A stretch of 64,000 nucleotides of DNA, taken from the NCBI GenBank assembly GCA_037447215.1, contig JBBIHB010000004.1:1-64000 (forward strand), in the 5' to 3' direction. Position numbers and translations under genes: made by a program. Shown here piece by piece: positions 9,260 through 17,164 of this stretch. The DNA is from UBA1413 sp037447215. GTDB lineage: Bacteria; Bacteroidota; Bacteroidia; Bacteroidales; Prolixibacteraceae. Every line of letters starts with the position of its first letter. Within the stretch, counting starts at the first letter, position 1. A model generated the notes under the pieces. It did no database searches. It had not been told where the DNA came from and saw nothing but the letters and a program-made list of their open reading frames with translations.

Positions 9260-10777
9260 ATGAGCAACAATTCAGAAAAAAGCAGTGTTTCCCGGAGGGC
9301 ATTTCTGGGCACAACCGCAGCGGCAGCAGCCGGAATTACCATTCTTCCCAGTAACGTAATAGCAGGACTGGGGCACAAGGCTCCCAACGACAAGCTCAAC
9401 GTGGCCTGCGTTGGCTCCGGGGGAATGGGTGCAGCTAACTTGCGCAATGTAAATACCGAAAACATTGTAGGGCTTTGTGATGTGGACTTCAAGTACAGCA
9501 AGAGGGTATTCGATACATATCCCAACGCAAAAACTTACAAAGACTGGCGGAAAATGTACGATGAAATGGGAAAAACCATCGATGCTGTGATTATTGCCAC
9601 TGCTGACCATACCCATGCCATAACAGCCGCTTATGCAATGGAAATGGGCAAGCATGTGTATGTACAGAAGCCACTTACCCATACTGTTTACGAGTCGCGT
9701 TTGCTTACCAAACTGGCCGAAAAATACAAAGTGGCCACCTCAATGGGTAACCAGGGATCTTCGGGCGAAGGTGTAAACCTGGTATGCGAATGGCTGGCCA
9801 ATGGCGAAATCGGTGAAGTAACCAAAGTGGAAGCCTTCACCGACCGTCCAATCTGGCCACAAGGGCTAAACCGCCCTGAACCGGGCATGTGGGTACCCGA
9901 CACCCTTGATTGGGACCTCTTTATTGGGCCGGCTCCGATGCGTCCTTACCACGAGCTTTACACTCCCTGGAACTGGCGTGGCTGGTGGGATTTCGGCACA
10001 GGTGCTCTTGGCGATATGGCTTGTCACATTCTGCACCCGGTATTTATTGGTCTTGAATTAGGCTATCCTACAAAAGCTCAGGGAAGCTCAACTCTGCTGC
10101 TGAACGACTGTGCACCCAATGCTGAAATGGTGAAACTTGTGTTCCCTGCACGTGTTCCAAACAGACCATGGAAAGGGATGAAGAGGGGAGCATCGCTCCC
10201 ACAGGTTGAAGTTACCTGGTATGATGGTGGTTTACAGCCCATGAAGCCGGAAGGTTGGCCAGCCGGTAAAAATATGAACGATCAGGGTGGTGGGGTAATC
10301 TTCCACGGAACAAAAGACAAACTCATTTGTGGCTGCTACGGAGTTAATCCATGGCTGCTTTCGGGACGCGTTCCGGCTGCTCCGAAATTCCGCCGCCGTA
10401 TTGAAAGAGCTACTCAGGGTGGACACGAACAAGACTGGGTACGTGCATGTAAGGAAAGTCCGGAGAACAGGGTACCAACCGCTTCCGACTTCAAAGAAGC
10501 CGGACCATTCAACGAAATGGTGGTTATGGGGGTTCTGGCTGTTCGTCTGCAATCGCTTAACAAAGAACTCGAGTGGGATGGACAGAACATGAAGTTCACC
10601 AATATAGGGCCCGATGAAAAAATCAGAACTGTTGTCCGCGATGGTTTCGAAATTAACGATGGCCACCCAACCTTTAAGAAAGACTGGACAGAACCTATAT
10701 CGGCTCAGGAGTTTGCTGCCGAACTGATTAAACACACTTATCGCAAGCCCTGGTCGCTGCCTGCAATGCCAGCGTAA
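9260..10777 (+). CDS. Gfo/Idh/MocA family oxidoreductase, Tat-exported (copy 1)
   Basis: This is a 505-residue NAD(P)-dependent oxidoreductase of the Gfo/Idh/MocA family. It has a twin-arginine signal (SRRAFLG at 11-17 followed by an alanine-rich stretch), a Rossmann dinucleotide motif VGSGGMGAAN at about 51-60, and the family EKP-type motif as YVQKPLTH. The C-terminal part has GTGALGDMACHI with the conserved His. Tat export implies that the folded enzyme acts in the periplasm with its cofactor; substrates of this subgroup are usually sugars or glycosides. A close paralogue follows 296 bases downstream. A terminator-like hairpin between them suggests separate transcripts. Confidence 0.9.
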   Translation: MSNNSEKSSVSRRAFLGTTAAAAAGITILPSNVIAGLGHKAPNDKLNVACVGSGGMGAANLRNVNTENIVGLCDVDFKYSKRVFDTYPNAKTYKDWRKMYDEMGKTIDAVIIATADHTHAITAAYAMEMGKHVYVQKPLTHTVYESRLLTKLAEKYKVATSMGNQGSSGEGVNLVCEWLANGEIGEVTKVEAFTDRPIWPQGLNRPEPGMWVPDTLDWDLFIGPAPMRPYHELYTPWNWRGWWDFGTGALGDMACHILHPVFIGLELGYPTKAQGSSTLLLNDCAPNAEMVKLVFPARVPNRPWKGMKRGASLPQVEVTWYDGGLQPMKPEGWPAGKNMNDQGGGVIFHGTKDKLICGCYGVNPWLLSGRVPAAPKFRRRIERATQGGHEQDWVRACKESPENRVPTASDFKEAGPFNEMVVMGVLAVRLQSLNKELEWDGQNMKFTNIGPDEKIRTVVRDGFEINDGHPTFKKDWTEPISAQEFAAELIKHTYRKPWSLPAMPA

Positions 10778-10881
10778 AAAAAGATGAAAGGTGAATCTGT
10801 CAGATAACGGATAAAGCTAAAGAATGCCTCTGTATTTTAAAGGCGATATAATTAAAAGAAAGTTTTTTGCTTATTGATATA

Positions 10882-10916
10882 GAAGGCGGAACGAAAGTTT
10901 CGCCTTCTTCAATTTA
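10882..10916 (+). terminator. Terminator after Gfo/Idh/MocA copy 1
   Basis: The arms GAAGGCG and CGCCTTC (with extra AAC/GTT pairs inside) form a stable hairpin at 10882-10907, followed by the T-rich tail TTCAATTT. It lies about 100 bases after the stop at 10777. Confidence 0.55.
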
Positions 10917-11073
10917 CTAAAAAATCGTTTCTCTGTATAACCACATATAATTTGATGCTTTGAATTTCATTTTGGCTAAAGGACATACCCCATAAAGAAT
11001 ATATCTTTTGCACATCCCTTAATTTTTTCTACATTCAGCCCGCAATTGTAAGCGATCGGAAAACAATATTGTA

Positions 11074-12570
11074 ATGAAAGAAAACAAACAGAAATCAGGA
11101 AATATCTCACGCCGGAATTTTTTGACGGTATCCTTAACCACTGCAGCAGGGTTTACTATTTTGCCCAGTCATGTTGTTTCAGGACTTGGGCATACCCCGC
11201 CAAGCTCGAAGCTGAATATTGCAGGTATTGGTGTTGGCGGCATGGGTTATCGTAACCTGAAAAACATGGAAACCGAAAATATTGTTGCCCTGTGTGACGT
11301 GGACTGGGATTATGCCGGTCGTAGCGCTTTCAAAGCCTGGTCGAGGGCCAGGCAATTCAAAGATTACCGCGTTATGTTCGACCAGCAGAAAGATATAGAT
11401 GCTGTCCTGATAGCCACCCCCGATCATTCTCACGCTCTGCCTGCTGTGATGGCCATGCGCAACGGATACCATGTTTATGTGCAAAAACCATTGACACACA
11501 GCATATACGAATCGCGTGTACTGACCGAAACAGCCAAAACGTATGGGGTGGCTACCCAGATGGGTAATCAAGGCAATTCAGATGATGGTATCCGCCAGAT
11601 TTGCGAATGGATATGGGCTGGCACTATTGGCGAAGTAACCCATGTTGACGCATGGACCAACCGACCGATATGGCCACAAGGGCTCGAAAGGCCTGCCCGA
11701 AGTATGCGCGAACCACGCAACCTCGATTGGGATTTGTTTATCGGCACAGCGCCATTCAGGCCCTACCATGAAGTATATACCCCCTGGAATTGGCGGGGTT
11801 GGTGGGATTTTGGTACCGGCGCCTTAGGCGATATGGCCTGCCATATCCTGGATGCACCCTTTACAGCCCTCCGGCTCGAACCACCCGTATCGATACAGGG
11901 ATCGTCAACCCCGTTTAACCTCGAGTCGCCACCCAATGCACAGTTTGTAAAATATGAATTTCCCCGTCGCGATAACCTTCCAAAAGTTTCCATGCCCGAG
12001 GTTACTCTTCACTGGTACGATGGAGGGATGATGCCCCCCAGGCCTGATGAACTTCTACCTGGTGAAATTATGGGCGATACCGACGGGGGTTGTATTTTTC
12101 ATGGAACCCGGGGGAAAATCATGTGCGGAGCCTATTCACGATATCCAAAACTATTGCCCGCAAAACTAATGGAAGGTTTCACCCCTCCACAGCGTACCGT
12201 CCGCCGAATCAGTAATGCCATGAACGGTGGACACGAACAGGACTGGATCAGGGCATGCAAAGAAAGCCGGGATACCAGGCTCGAAGCTTCATCGAATTTT
12301 GGAGTTGCCGGCCCACTTAACGAAATGATACTTGCAGGAGTGCTTGCCATCAGGCTTCAAAGCCTAAACCGTAAGCTGCTCTGGGATGGAAAGAATATGA
12401 GGTTTACCAACATAGGCTTCGACGACCGCTTAAAGGTTATGACCCATGACAGATTTGAGATAGTAAACGGTGATCCGCGTTTCAACCGCGATTTCATAAC
12501 CCTGCCGGCACAACAAATGGCTGATGAATGGATAAGGCACAACTACCGTGAAGGATGGGAGCAGATATAA
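11074..12570 (+). CDS. Gfo/Idh/MocA family oxidoreductase, Tat-exported (copy 2)
   Basis: This is a 498-residue paralogue of the preceding gene with the same architecture: twin-arginine signal (SRRNFLT at 12-18), Rossmann motif GIGVGGMGYRN, YVQKPLTHSIYE, the WNWRGWWDFGTGALGDMACH block and the C-terminal GGHEQDWIRACKES block, each of which has a near-identical counterpart in copy 1. The sequences diverge most in the middle (copy 2 residues about 245-330), where the substrate side is expected to lie, so the enzymes may act on different but related substrates. A -7-like box TATCTTTT lies near 11002, giving this copy its own likely promoter. Confidence 0.9.
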   Translation: MKENKQKSGNISRRNFLTVSLTTAAGFTILPSHVVSGLGHTPPSSKLNIAGIGVGGMGYRNLKNMETENIVALCDVDWDYAGRSAFKAWSRARQFKDYRVMFDQQKDIDAVLIATPDHSHALPAVMAMRNGYHVYVQKPLTHSIYESRVLTETAKTYGVATQMGNQGNSDDGIRQICEWIWAGTIGEVTHVDAWTNRPIWPQGLERPARSMREPRNLDWDLFIGTAPFRPYHEVYTPWNWRGWWDFGTGALGDMACHILDAPFTALRLEPPVSIQGSSTPFNLESPPNAQFVKYEFPRRDNLPKVSMPEVTLHWYDGGMMPPRPDELLPGEIMGDTDGGCIFHGTRGKIMCGAYSRYPKLLPAKLMEGFTPPQRTVRRISNAMNGGHEQDWIRACKESRDTRLEASSNFGVAGPLNEMILAGVLAIRLQSLNRKLLWDGKNMRFTNIGFDDRLKVMTHDRFEIVNGDPRFNRDFITLPAQQMADEWIRHNYREGWEQI

Positions 12571-12779
12571 TCCGGATGATTTTTCAGAACAGCTTGAATA
12601 CCTGACTTAAACCAATTCCGATCAGAAAATTAAAATAATCTCCATAAACAAATCATTTGATTTTAAGATGTAATGAATTTATACAGGTAACCATTATGGT
12701 TTAAAATCGTATTTTAAAAGTGTTCTGATGATCTTCAGTTTGCATTCCGATTTGATAGGCTAATTGATTACCTGACAAT

Positions 12780-13982
12780 ATGAAAACAACGTTATTCCTC
12801 TTTCTTGCTGCTTTGTTAATCCGGCCCTATTGTTGCAATGGACAAAGCTTCGAAACTGAATGGGAGAAACAAACCGGTGGTAATTTGTTATATACATATA
12901 CGGATGTAGTGGAAAATAGCGACGGGAGTTTTACTGTTTTAGGACTTTTGGATAAAAAAGGAAACTCCGGTCATGATCTCTGGCTGATACAATTCAACAG
13001 CCAGGGAGATACCCTGACATCGAAAGTTTTTAACCGTGAGGGAAACGACACACCATTCCGACTGGCGATCCACCCCGGCGGGGGCTATCTGCTGGCAGCC
13101 ATAAATGAAACCGGGGACAATCATTACATTTCATGGGTATTGAGAATTAAAGACGATTTATCAGAGGTATGGCGGAAAGACTTTCCTGCAAAAGTGGAAA
13201 CCAACCGTACCGATATTGCCGTGAATGAAGATGGAGCCTGGTGGTGGATGAACACAACCCGTGAAGGGGAACAGCCTTCAGTATTAAAAATTGCTCTTCT
13301 CGGCGCAGATGGTGAGTTGATCTCAACTTATCCGTATTCAGACAAACAACCGTTGCATGGCCATGCCATGAGGCTTTTGCCCGACCAGACCATTGCCATA
13401 TCGGGACAGATTGAGATGGGCAAAGGAACTTCAAGCATGTGGGTAATGCGGACAAACCGTTCGGGCGAATTGCTCTGGAGAACCATCATACCGTCATCCG
13501 GTAAAAAAATCACTCCCGAATGTATATGTTGTACCCCCGACAACCATTTAGTGGTTGCCGGTTGGATAGGCAGTTGCATGAACCCCGACGCAGCTCCGGG
13601 CGACCAGATATTTGAATGGGACTTGGTGCTCACCAAAATCAGTGGTGCAGGAAAAATGGTCTGGACAAAGAATTTCGACAGGGAAGGTTCAGAAGGGGGA
13701 AATGCTGTGGCAATTTTGCCCAATGGAAATATTATGATTGCAGGAAAGTGCGAAACTTCATTTACCGGAACCATTGGCCCATGGTTGATCAGTGCCGACA
13801 AAAACGGGAATATGGTCAATGAACAGGTTGACAAGTTCAGGTTTAGTGGTGATCAGGCATCGAGGATCATCGTAACTTCCGATGGTGGGTTATTATTGGT
13901 TGGCCCCGGGAGAATACAACCCGATACAAGAAAAGCAAGTGGCTGGATCAAAAAAATTAAAACACCGGCTATTGCCCAATAA
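12780..13982 (+). CDS. Secreted beta-propeller-like repeat protein of unknown function
   Basis: The 400-residue product has a clear signal peptide (MKTTLFLFLAALLIR... to CNGQ at about residue 22). The rest consists of irregular repeats of about 50 residues with the pattern of a DG or GG turn, a hydrophobic strand such as FTVLGL, LLAAI, IAISGQ, LVVAGW, IMIAGK or LLLVGP, and then WLI or WVM. This is the pattern of delta-60/WD-like propeller repeats. No T9SS sorting domain or lipobox is visible. It sits 210 bases after the second oxidoreductase on the same strand, and its 3' end nearly touches the convergent lipB gene. A function cannot be assigned. Confidence 0.75.
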   Translation: MKTTLFLFLAALLIRPYCCNGQSFETEWEKQTGGNLLYTYTDVVENSDGSFTVLGLLDKKGNSGHDLWLIQFNSQGDTLTSKVFNREGNDTPFRLAIHPGGGYLLAAINETGDNHYISWVLRIKDDLSEVWRKDFPAKVETNRTDIAVNEDGAWWWMNTTREGEQPSVLKIALLGADGELISTYPYSDKQPLHGHAMRLLPDQTIAISGQIEMGKGTSSMWVMRTNRSGELLWRTIIPSSGKKITPECICCTPDNHLVVAGWIGSCMNPDAAPGDQIFEWDLVLTKISGAGKMVWTKNFDREGSEGGNAVAILPNGNIMIAGKCETSFTGTIGPWLISADKNGNMVNEQVDKFRFSGDQASRIIVTSDGGLLLVGPGRIQPDTRKASGWIKKIKTPAIAQ

Positions 13983-13994
13983 TTCATAAAAAAT

Positions 13995-14663
13995 TCAATA
14001 ACGTCTGTTGAAAGCCTTCCTTACCAATTGTTTTATTTCATCCATCGGAATAGTCAGTCCGGTTTCCTGTTGCAGCGAGGTCACCGATCCCGGATCGAAC
14101 CCGCATGGGTTTATGTAATTGAAATACCTTAAATCGGTATTTACATTAAAGGCAAAGCCGTGCATGGTTACATACCGGCTTACCCTCACCCCGATGGCAC
14201 ATATTTTACGCGCTCTCACCCGATGTGAGGCGTCGAGCCATACACCGGTAGCCCCTTCGCGCCGCGAACCTTCGAGACCGAAGGCTGAAAGCACATCAAT
14301 TATGGCATCTTCCATTCGGGCTATATATTCTCTTACTCCGATACCGAAATGCTCCAGGTCAATAATTGGGTATCCCACCAGTTGCCCAGGCCCATGATAG
14401 GTTATATCGCCCCCCCGGTTGATTTTATATAACGAAGCATCGATCTTTTTCATAAAATCACTGTGGATAAGCATATTGTGTTCATCGCCGCTTTTCCCCA
14501 GTGTATATACATGCGGATGTTCAACCAACAGAAAATAGTTGGACGAAACAGGGTTTCGGCTGCTTTTCTTTTCTTCGGTAATTTTATGCAGGAGTTCTTC
14601 CTGAAATTCCCAGCACTCCTTAAAATCTATAATCCCTTTATCGATAAAATTGAAATCAGCCAT
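13995..14663 (-). CDS. lipB: Octanoyl-[acyl-carrier-protein]:protein N-octanoyltransferase
   Basis: LipB transfers octanoate from acyl carrier protein to the lipoyl domains of dehydrogenase complexes, the first step of lipoate synthesis. The 222-residue sequence holds the family signature RGGDITYHGPGQLVGYPI at 83-100, the catalytic Lys153 in RKICAIGV and the acyl-accepting Cys187 in YINPCG, plus HGFAFNVNTDL. Length is normal. It is the last gene of a minus-strand set (DUF4783, YihY, lipoprotein, lipB), starting four bases after the lipoprotein gene ends. Confidence 0.95.
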   Translation of the reverse strand: MADFNFIDKGIIDFKECWEFQEELLHKITEEKKSSRNPVSSNYFLLVEHPHVYTLGKSGDEHNMLIHSDFMKKIDASLYKINRGGDITYHGPGQLVGYPIIDLEHFGIGVREYIARMEDAIIDVLSAFGLEGSRREGATGVWLDASHRVRARKICAIGVRVSRYVTMHGFAFNVNTDLRYFNYINPCGFDPGSVTSLQQETGLTIPMDEIKQLVRKAFNRRY

Positions 14664-14667
14664 GAAA

Positions 14668-15150
14668 TTATTCTTTTCGTTTGCGCAATTCTTTCAGGAG
14701 GTCATCAACAACCTTAACAGCCGAATCGCCAATTTCGCGGGCACCTTCGGTGATTTTTTCAAGATCGCGTTCAAAATTTTCATCAAAATAATTTCCCATA
14801 TCCTTTTTGAGTTTTTCAATATCCCTGAGTATCTGTTCATCAATTTTTTTTCGGAACTGCGTACCCTCTTTTGCTGCCTGGTACCTTATTTTAAAGGCTG
14901 CTACCTGTATCTGTTCCTTCAGGGTAAAATCTTCCCTGAATTTGTCATACCATTTTTCGGCATATAACCTGTACCGCTTTTCGGCCCATTGCCAGTCATT
15001 ATTTTTAAATTTTGATGCGTTATTCTCCACATTCTTCACAAATCGTTCAAAATTTGCCAGATATCGCTCTTTGGTTGCCGGGATAACACAAGATGCAACG
15101 AGCAACGAAAGCAAAGACCAGATTATAATTCTGTAATATGGTGTTTTCAT
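14668..15150 (-). CDS. Small helical lipoprotein of unknown function
   Basis: This 160-residue protein has an N-terminal hydrophobic segment ending in the lipobox LVASC (Cys about residue 21). The remainder is highly charged and predicted almost entirely helical (for example RFVKNVENNASKFKNNDWQW and KITEGAREIGDSAVKVVDDL). It resembles a Bacteroidota-specific domain of unknown function, but I cannot name the family with certainty. It lies between yihY and lipB, with gaps of 18 and 4 bases, so co-transcription is likely. A role in the envelope is suggested only by the lipid anchor. Confidence 0.75.
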   Translation of the reverse strand: MKTPYYRIIIWSLLSLLVASCVIPATKERYLANFERFVKNVENNASKFKNNDWQWAEKRYRLYAEKWYDKFREDFTLKEQIQVAAFKIRYQAAKEGTQFRKKIDEQILRDIEKLKKDMGNYFDENFERDLEKITEGAREIGDSAVKVVDDLLKELRKRKE

Positions 15151-15168
15151 ATCCGATATTAATAGTTG

Positions 15169-16167
15169 TTATTCTATTTCAGTGTTTTCGTAATTTTTTA
15201 TGCCAACCTGGTTTCTTATCCGGTTCAGCAGCGATATTTCCTGTTCGTTTTGTTGCTTTGCCTGATAGATACTGGCGTTGAGTTCGAACCCTATCAGAAG
15301 GATCAGCGACAGAAAGTAAATGAGAAGCAGGATTATCAGCAGGGTTCCGATAGATCCATAGAGCTTGTTATATTGGTTAAAATTGTTGATGTAAAATGAA
15401 AAACCCACCAGTGTGGCAATACTCAGAAAGGTTGCAAGTGTTCCGCCCGCCGAAATGAACCGCCATTGCGACTTTTTGGCCGGAGCCAGATAATACAAAA
15501 ACGAATAGGCAAAAAAGAACATCCCGACAATAATGAACCATTTCCCAAAGGTGAGGAGGTAATAAGTAAACCTGTCGAATATGGCAAAATTTTCGACCAG
15601 GTAATCGAGAGCTTGCTGGCCGAAAGTAATCAATGCAATGGAAACAGTAAGAAGAACAGTCTGTATCAGGAGTAGTACAACAGCAATAAGCCACTGACTG
15701 ATCCATGAACGTCCCTGAATACTATGCACCGTAGCGTCGAATGCTGCCATCATGGATGTGATTCCATTGGTGGCAAAAATAAGTGCAAATAAAAACCCGA
15801 TGGAAAGCAACGTTCCGCGTGGTTGCATAATAATATCCGCCACAGTTTCCTCGAGGGCATCGAAAGTGCCTCCTGGCAACAACGATTCGATCAGTTCGAA
15901 TAGTTCGTCCTGAAAGTTGTGAATGGGTACATAAGGGATCAGGGTGAATAAAAAAATTACGGCAGGGAAAAGTGCGATGAAAAAATTAAAAGCTATGGCC
16001 GATGCCCGCGTGGTCAATGCACCATCGATTATACTGCGCCAGAAAAAAATGGCCACATTATAAACAGGTACACCATCGAGAAATGGGAACGAAACCCTTT
16101 TAGCCCACGAGCTGATTTGTTCAGTGAATCTACGTCCATATTCGGACAGGTGCTGTACAGGCCACAT
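15169..16167 (-). CDS. YihY/BrkB family inner-membrane protein
   Basis: The 332-residue membrane protein carries the YihY/virulence factor BrkB family pattern: a helix with ASAIAFNFFIALFPAVIFLF, a central LLSIGFLFALIFATNGITSM segment, and later helices with YYLAPAKKSQWRFISAGGTL and LYGSIGTLLIILLLIYFLS. Six hydrophobic helices are visible. The biochemical role of the family is unsettled; the older name ribonuclease BN is a misassignment. It starts three bases after the DUF4783 gene ends and belongs to the same operon. Confidence 0.9.
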   Translation of the reverse strand: MWPVQHLSEYGRRFTEQISSWAKRVSFPFLDGVPVYNVAIFFWRSIIDGALTTRASAIAFNFFIALFPAVIFLFTLIPYVPIHNFQDELFELIESLLPGGTFDALEETVADIIMQPRGTLLSIGFLFALIFATNGITSMMAAFDATVHSIQGRSWISQWLIAVVLLLIQTVLLTVSIALITFGQQALDYLVENFAIFDRFTYYLLTFGKWFIIVGMFFFAYSFLYYLAPAKKSQWRFISAGGTLATFLSIATLVGFSFYINNFNQYNKLYGSIGTLLIILLLIYFLSLILLIGFELNASIYQAKQQNEQEISLLNRIRNQVGIKNYENTEIE

Positions 16168-16170
16168 CCC

Positions 16171-16575
16171 CTATTCCTGCTTTTCGATGCGTAACTGATG
16201 AATGATATCCTTTCCGCCTGTTTTCTTCATCAGGAAATACACCCTGAAAGTTTCCTGTTTGGTTGACAGGTTTCCAATTACATAATGAGCGCCCTCTTTG
16301 CCCCGGCTGTGGAGTTCAGTGAAGCGGACCGGCTGATTGCGGCTGAAAAAATCGCTTACAATCTGTTCGGCCTGAGCCTTGCTGTAGATGTTGTCGTTAT
16401 CGAGGATTACCAACTCAACATTCTGGTTGAAATAGCTTGCCAGTACCCTGGCATTTCCTGCCTGAAGGCTGGTGATAACTTCGTCGGGTACCTGCGAAAA
16501 TGCCTGTGTGCCAGATAAAATTAATGCTAAAATTACCAATACAGGCAATAAAAAAAACTTTTTAACTGGTTTCAT
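16171..16575 (-). CDS. DUF4783 secreted protein
   Basis: I start this gene at ATG 16575 (MKPVKKFFLLPVLVIL), which begins directly with a signal peptide ending near FSQVPDE; an upstream ATG at 16626 would put 17 non-signal residues before it. The mature part (about 105 residues) has the NTF2-like pattern of DUF4783, with NARVLASYFNQNVELVI and QAEQIVSDFFSRNQP. The family is typical of Bacteroidota and is frequently encoded beside rlmH, as here in divergent orientation. The function is unknown; a periplasmic small-ligand or scaffold role is possible. Confidence 0.82.
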   Translation of the reverse strand: MKPVKKFFLLPVLVILALILSGTQAFSQVPDEVITSLQAGNARVLASYFNQNVELVILDNDNIYSKAQAEQIVSDFFSRNQPVRFTELHSRGKEGAHYVIGNLSTKQETFRVYFLMKKTGGKDIIHQLRIEKQE

Positions 16576-16683
16576 TACAATGTCATTTTCTAATTTTTTT
16601 GAAACGAAATAGCAAAAACTATGCAAAACGGAAATTGTGCTTCAATTTTAGTGTAAATTTAAACTTTTTCTGATAGTTATTAC

Positions 16684-17160
16684 ATGATGAAGATAACGCT
16701 GACAGTAACTGGAAAAACCGATTCCAAATGGTTAAGCGAAGGGATTGAAATCTATTTTAAAAGGCTCAGGCGCTATGTTCAAACCGAAATAAAGATTTTT
16801 CCTGACCTGAAAAATACCCGGAATATGCCTGTCGAAATTCATAAAGAAAAAGAAGGCTTACAAATGATGGACTTTCTTCGGGATAAAAATGAAATTTACC
16901 TGCTCGATGAATCAGGACAAACGTTTAACTCGAGGGAATTTTCGATGTTTATCGAAAAAAAAATGGTGGCGGGCTGTCGCGAACTGGTATTTGTTATCGG
17001 AGGTCCATATGGTTTCTCACCACAGATTGAAAAAATGGCAGCAGGAAAAATTTCACTATCAACCCTTACCTTTTCACATCAAATGGTTCGGTTATTGTTC
17101 GCAGAGCAACTTTACCGTGCTTTTACAATTTTTAAAGGAGAACCATATCACAACGATTAA
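16684..17160 (+). CDS. rlmH: 23S rRNA (pseudouridine1915-N3)-methyltransferase
   Basis: RlmH methylates pseudouridine 1915 in helix 69 of 23S rRNA, using SAM in a SPOUT knot fold. The 158-residue sequence shows the family blocks YLLDESGQTFNSREF, ELVFVIGGPYGFSP (knot SAM site) and the C-terminal SLSTLTFSHQMVRLLFAEQL plus RAFTIFKGEPYHND. The final YHND replaces the usual YHHE-type end, a small change at the very C-terminus. Two ATGs in a row (16684 and 16687) are equally possible starts. The histidine kinase gene begins four bases after its stop. Confidence 0.93.
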   Translation: MMKITLTVTGKTDSKWLSEGIEIYFKRLRRYVQTEIKIFPDLKNTRNMPVEIHKEKEGLQMMDFLRDKNEIYLLDESGQTFNSREFSMFIEKKMVAGCRELVFVIGGPYGFSPQIEKMAAGKISLSTLTFSHQMVRLLFAEQLYRAFTIFKGEPYHND

Positions 17161-17164
17161 GGAT

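Noticed and set aside
16889..17164. N-terminal extension of the large histidine kinase frame back to 16889
   Set aside because: It lies entirely within rlmH in another frame; ATG 17165 starts directly with a membrane anchor and follows the rlmH stop by four bases.
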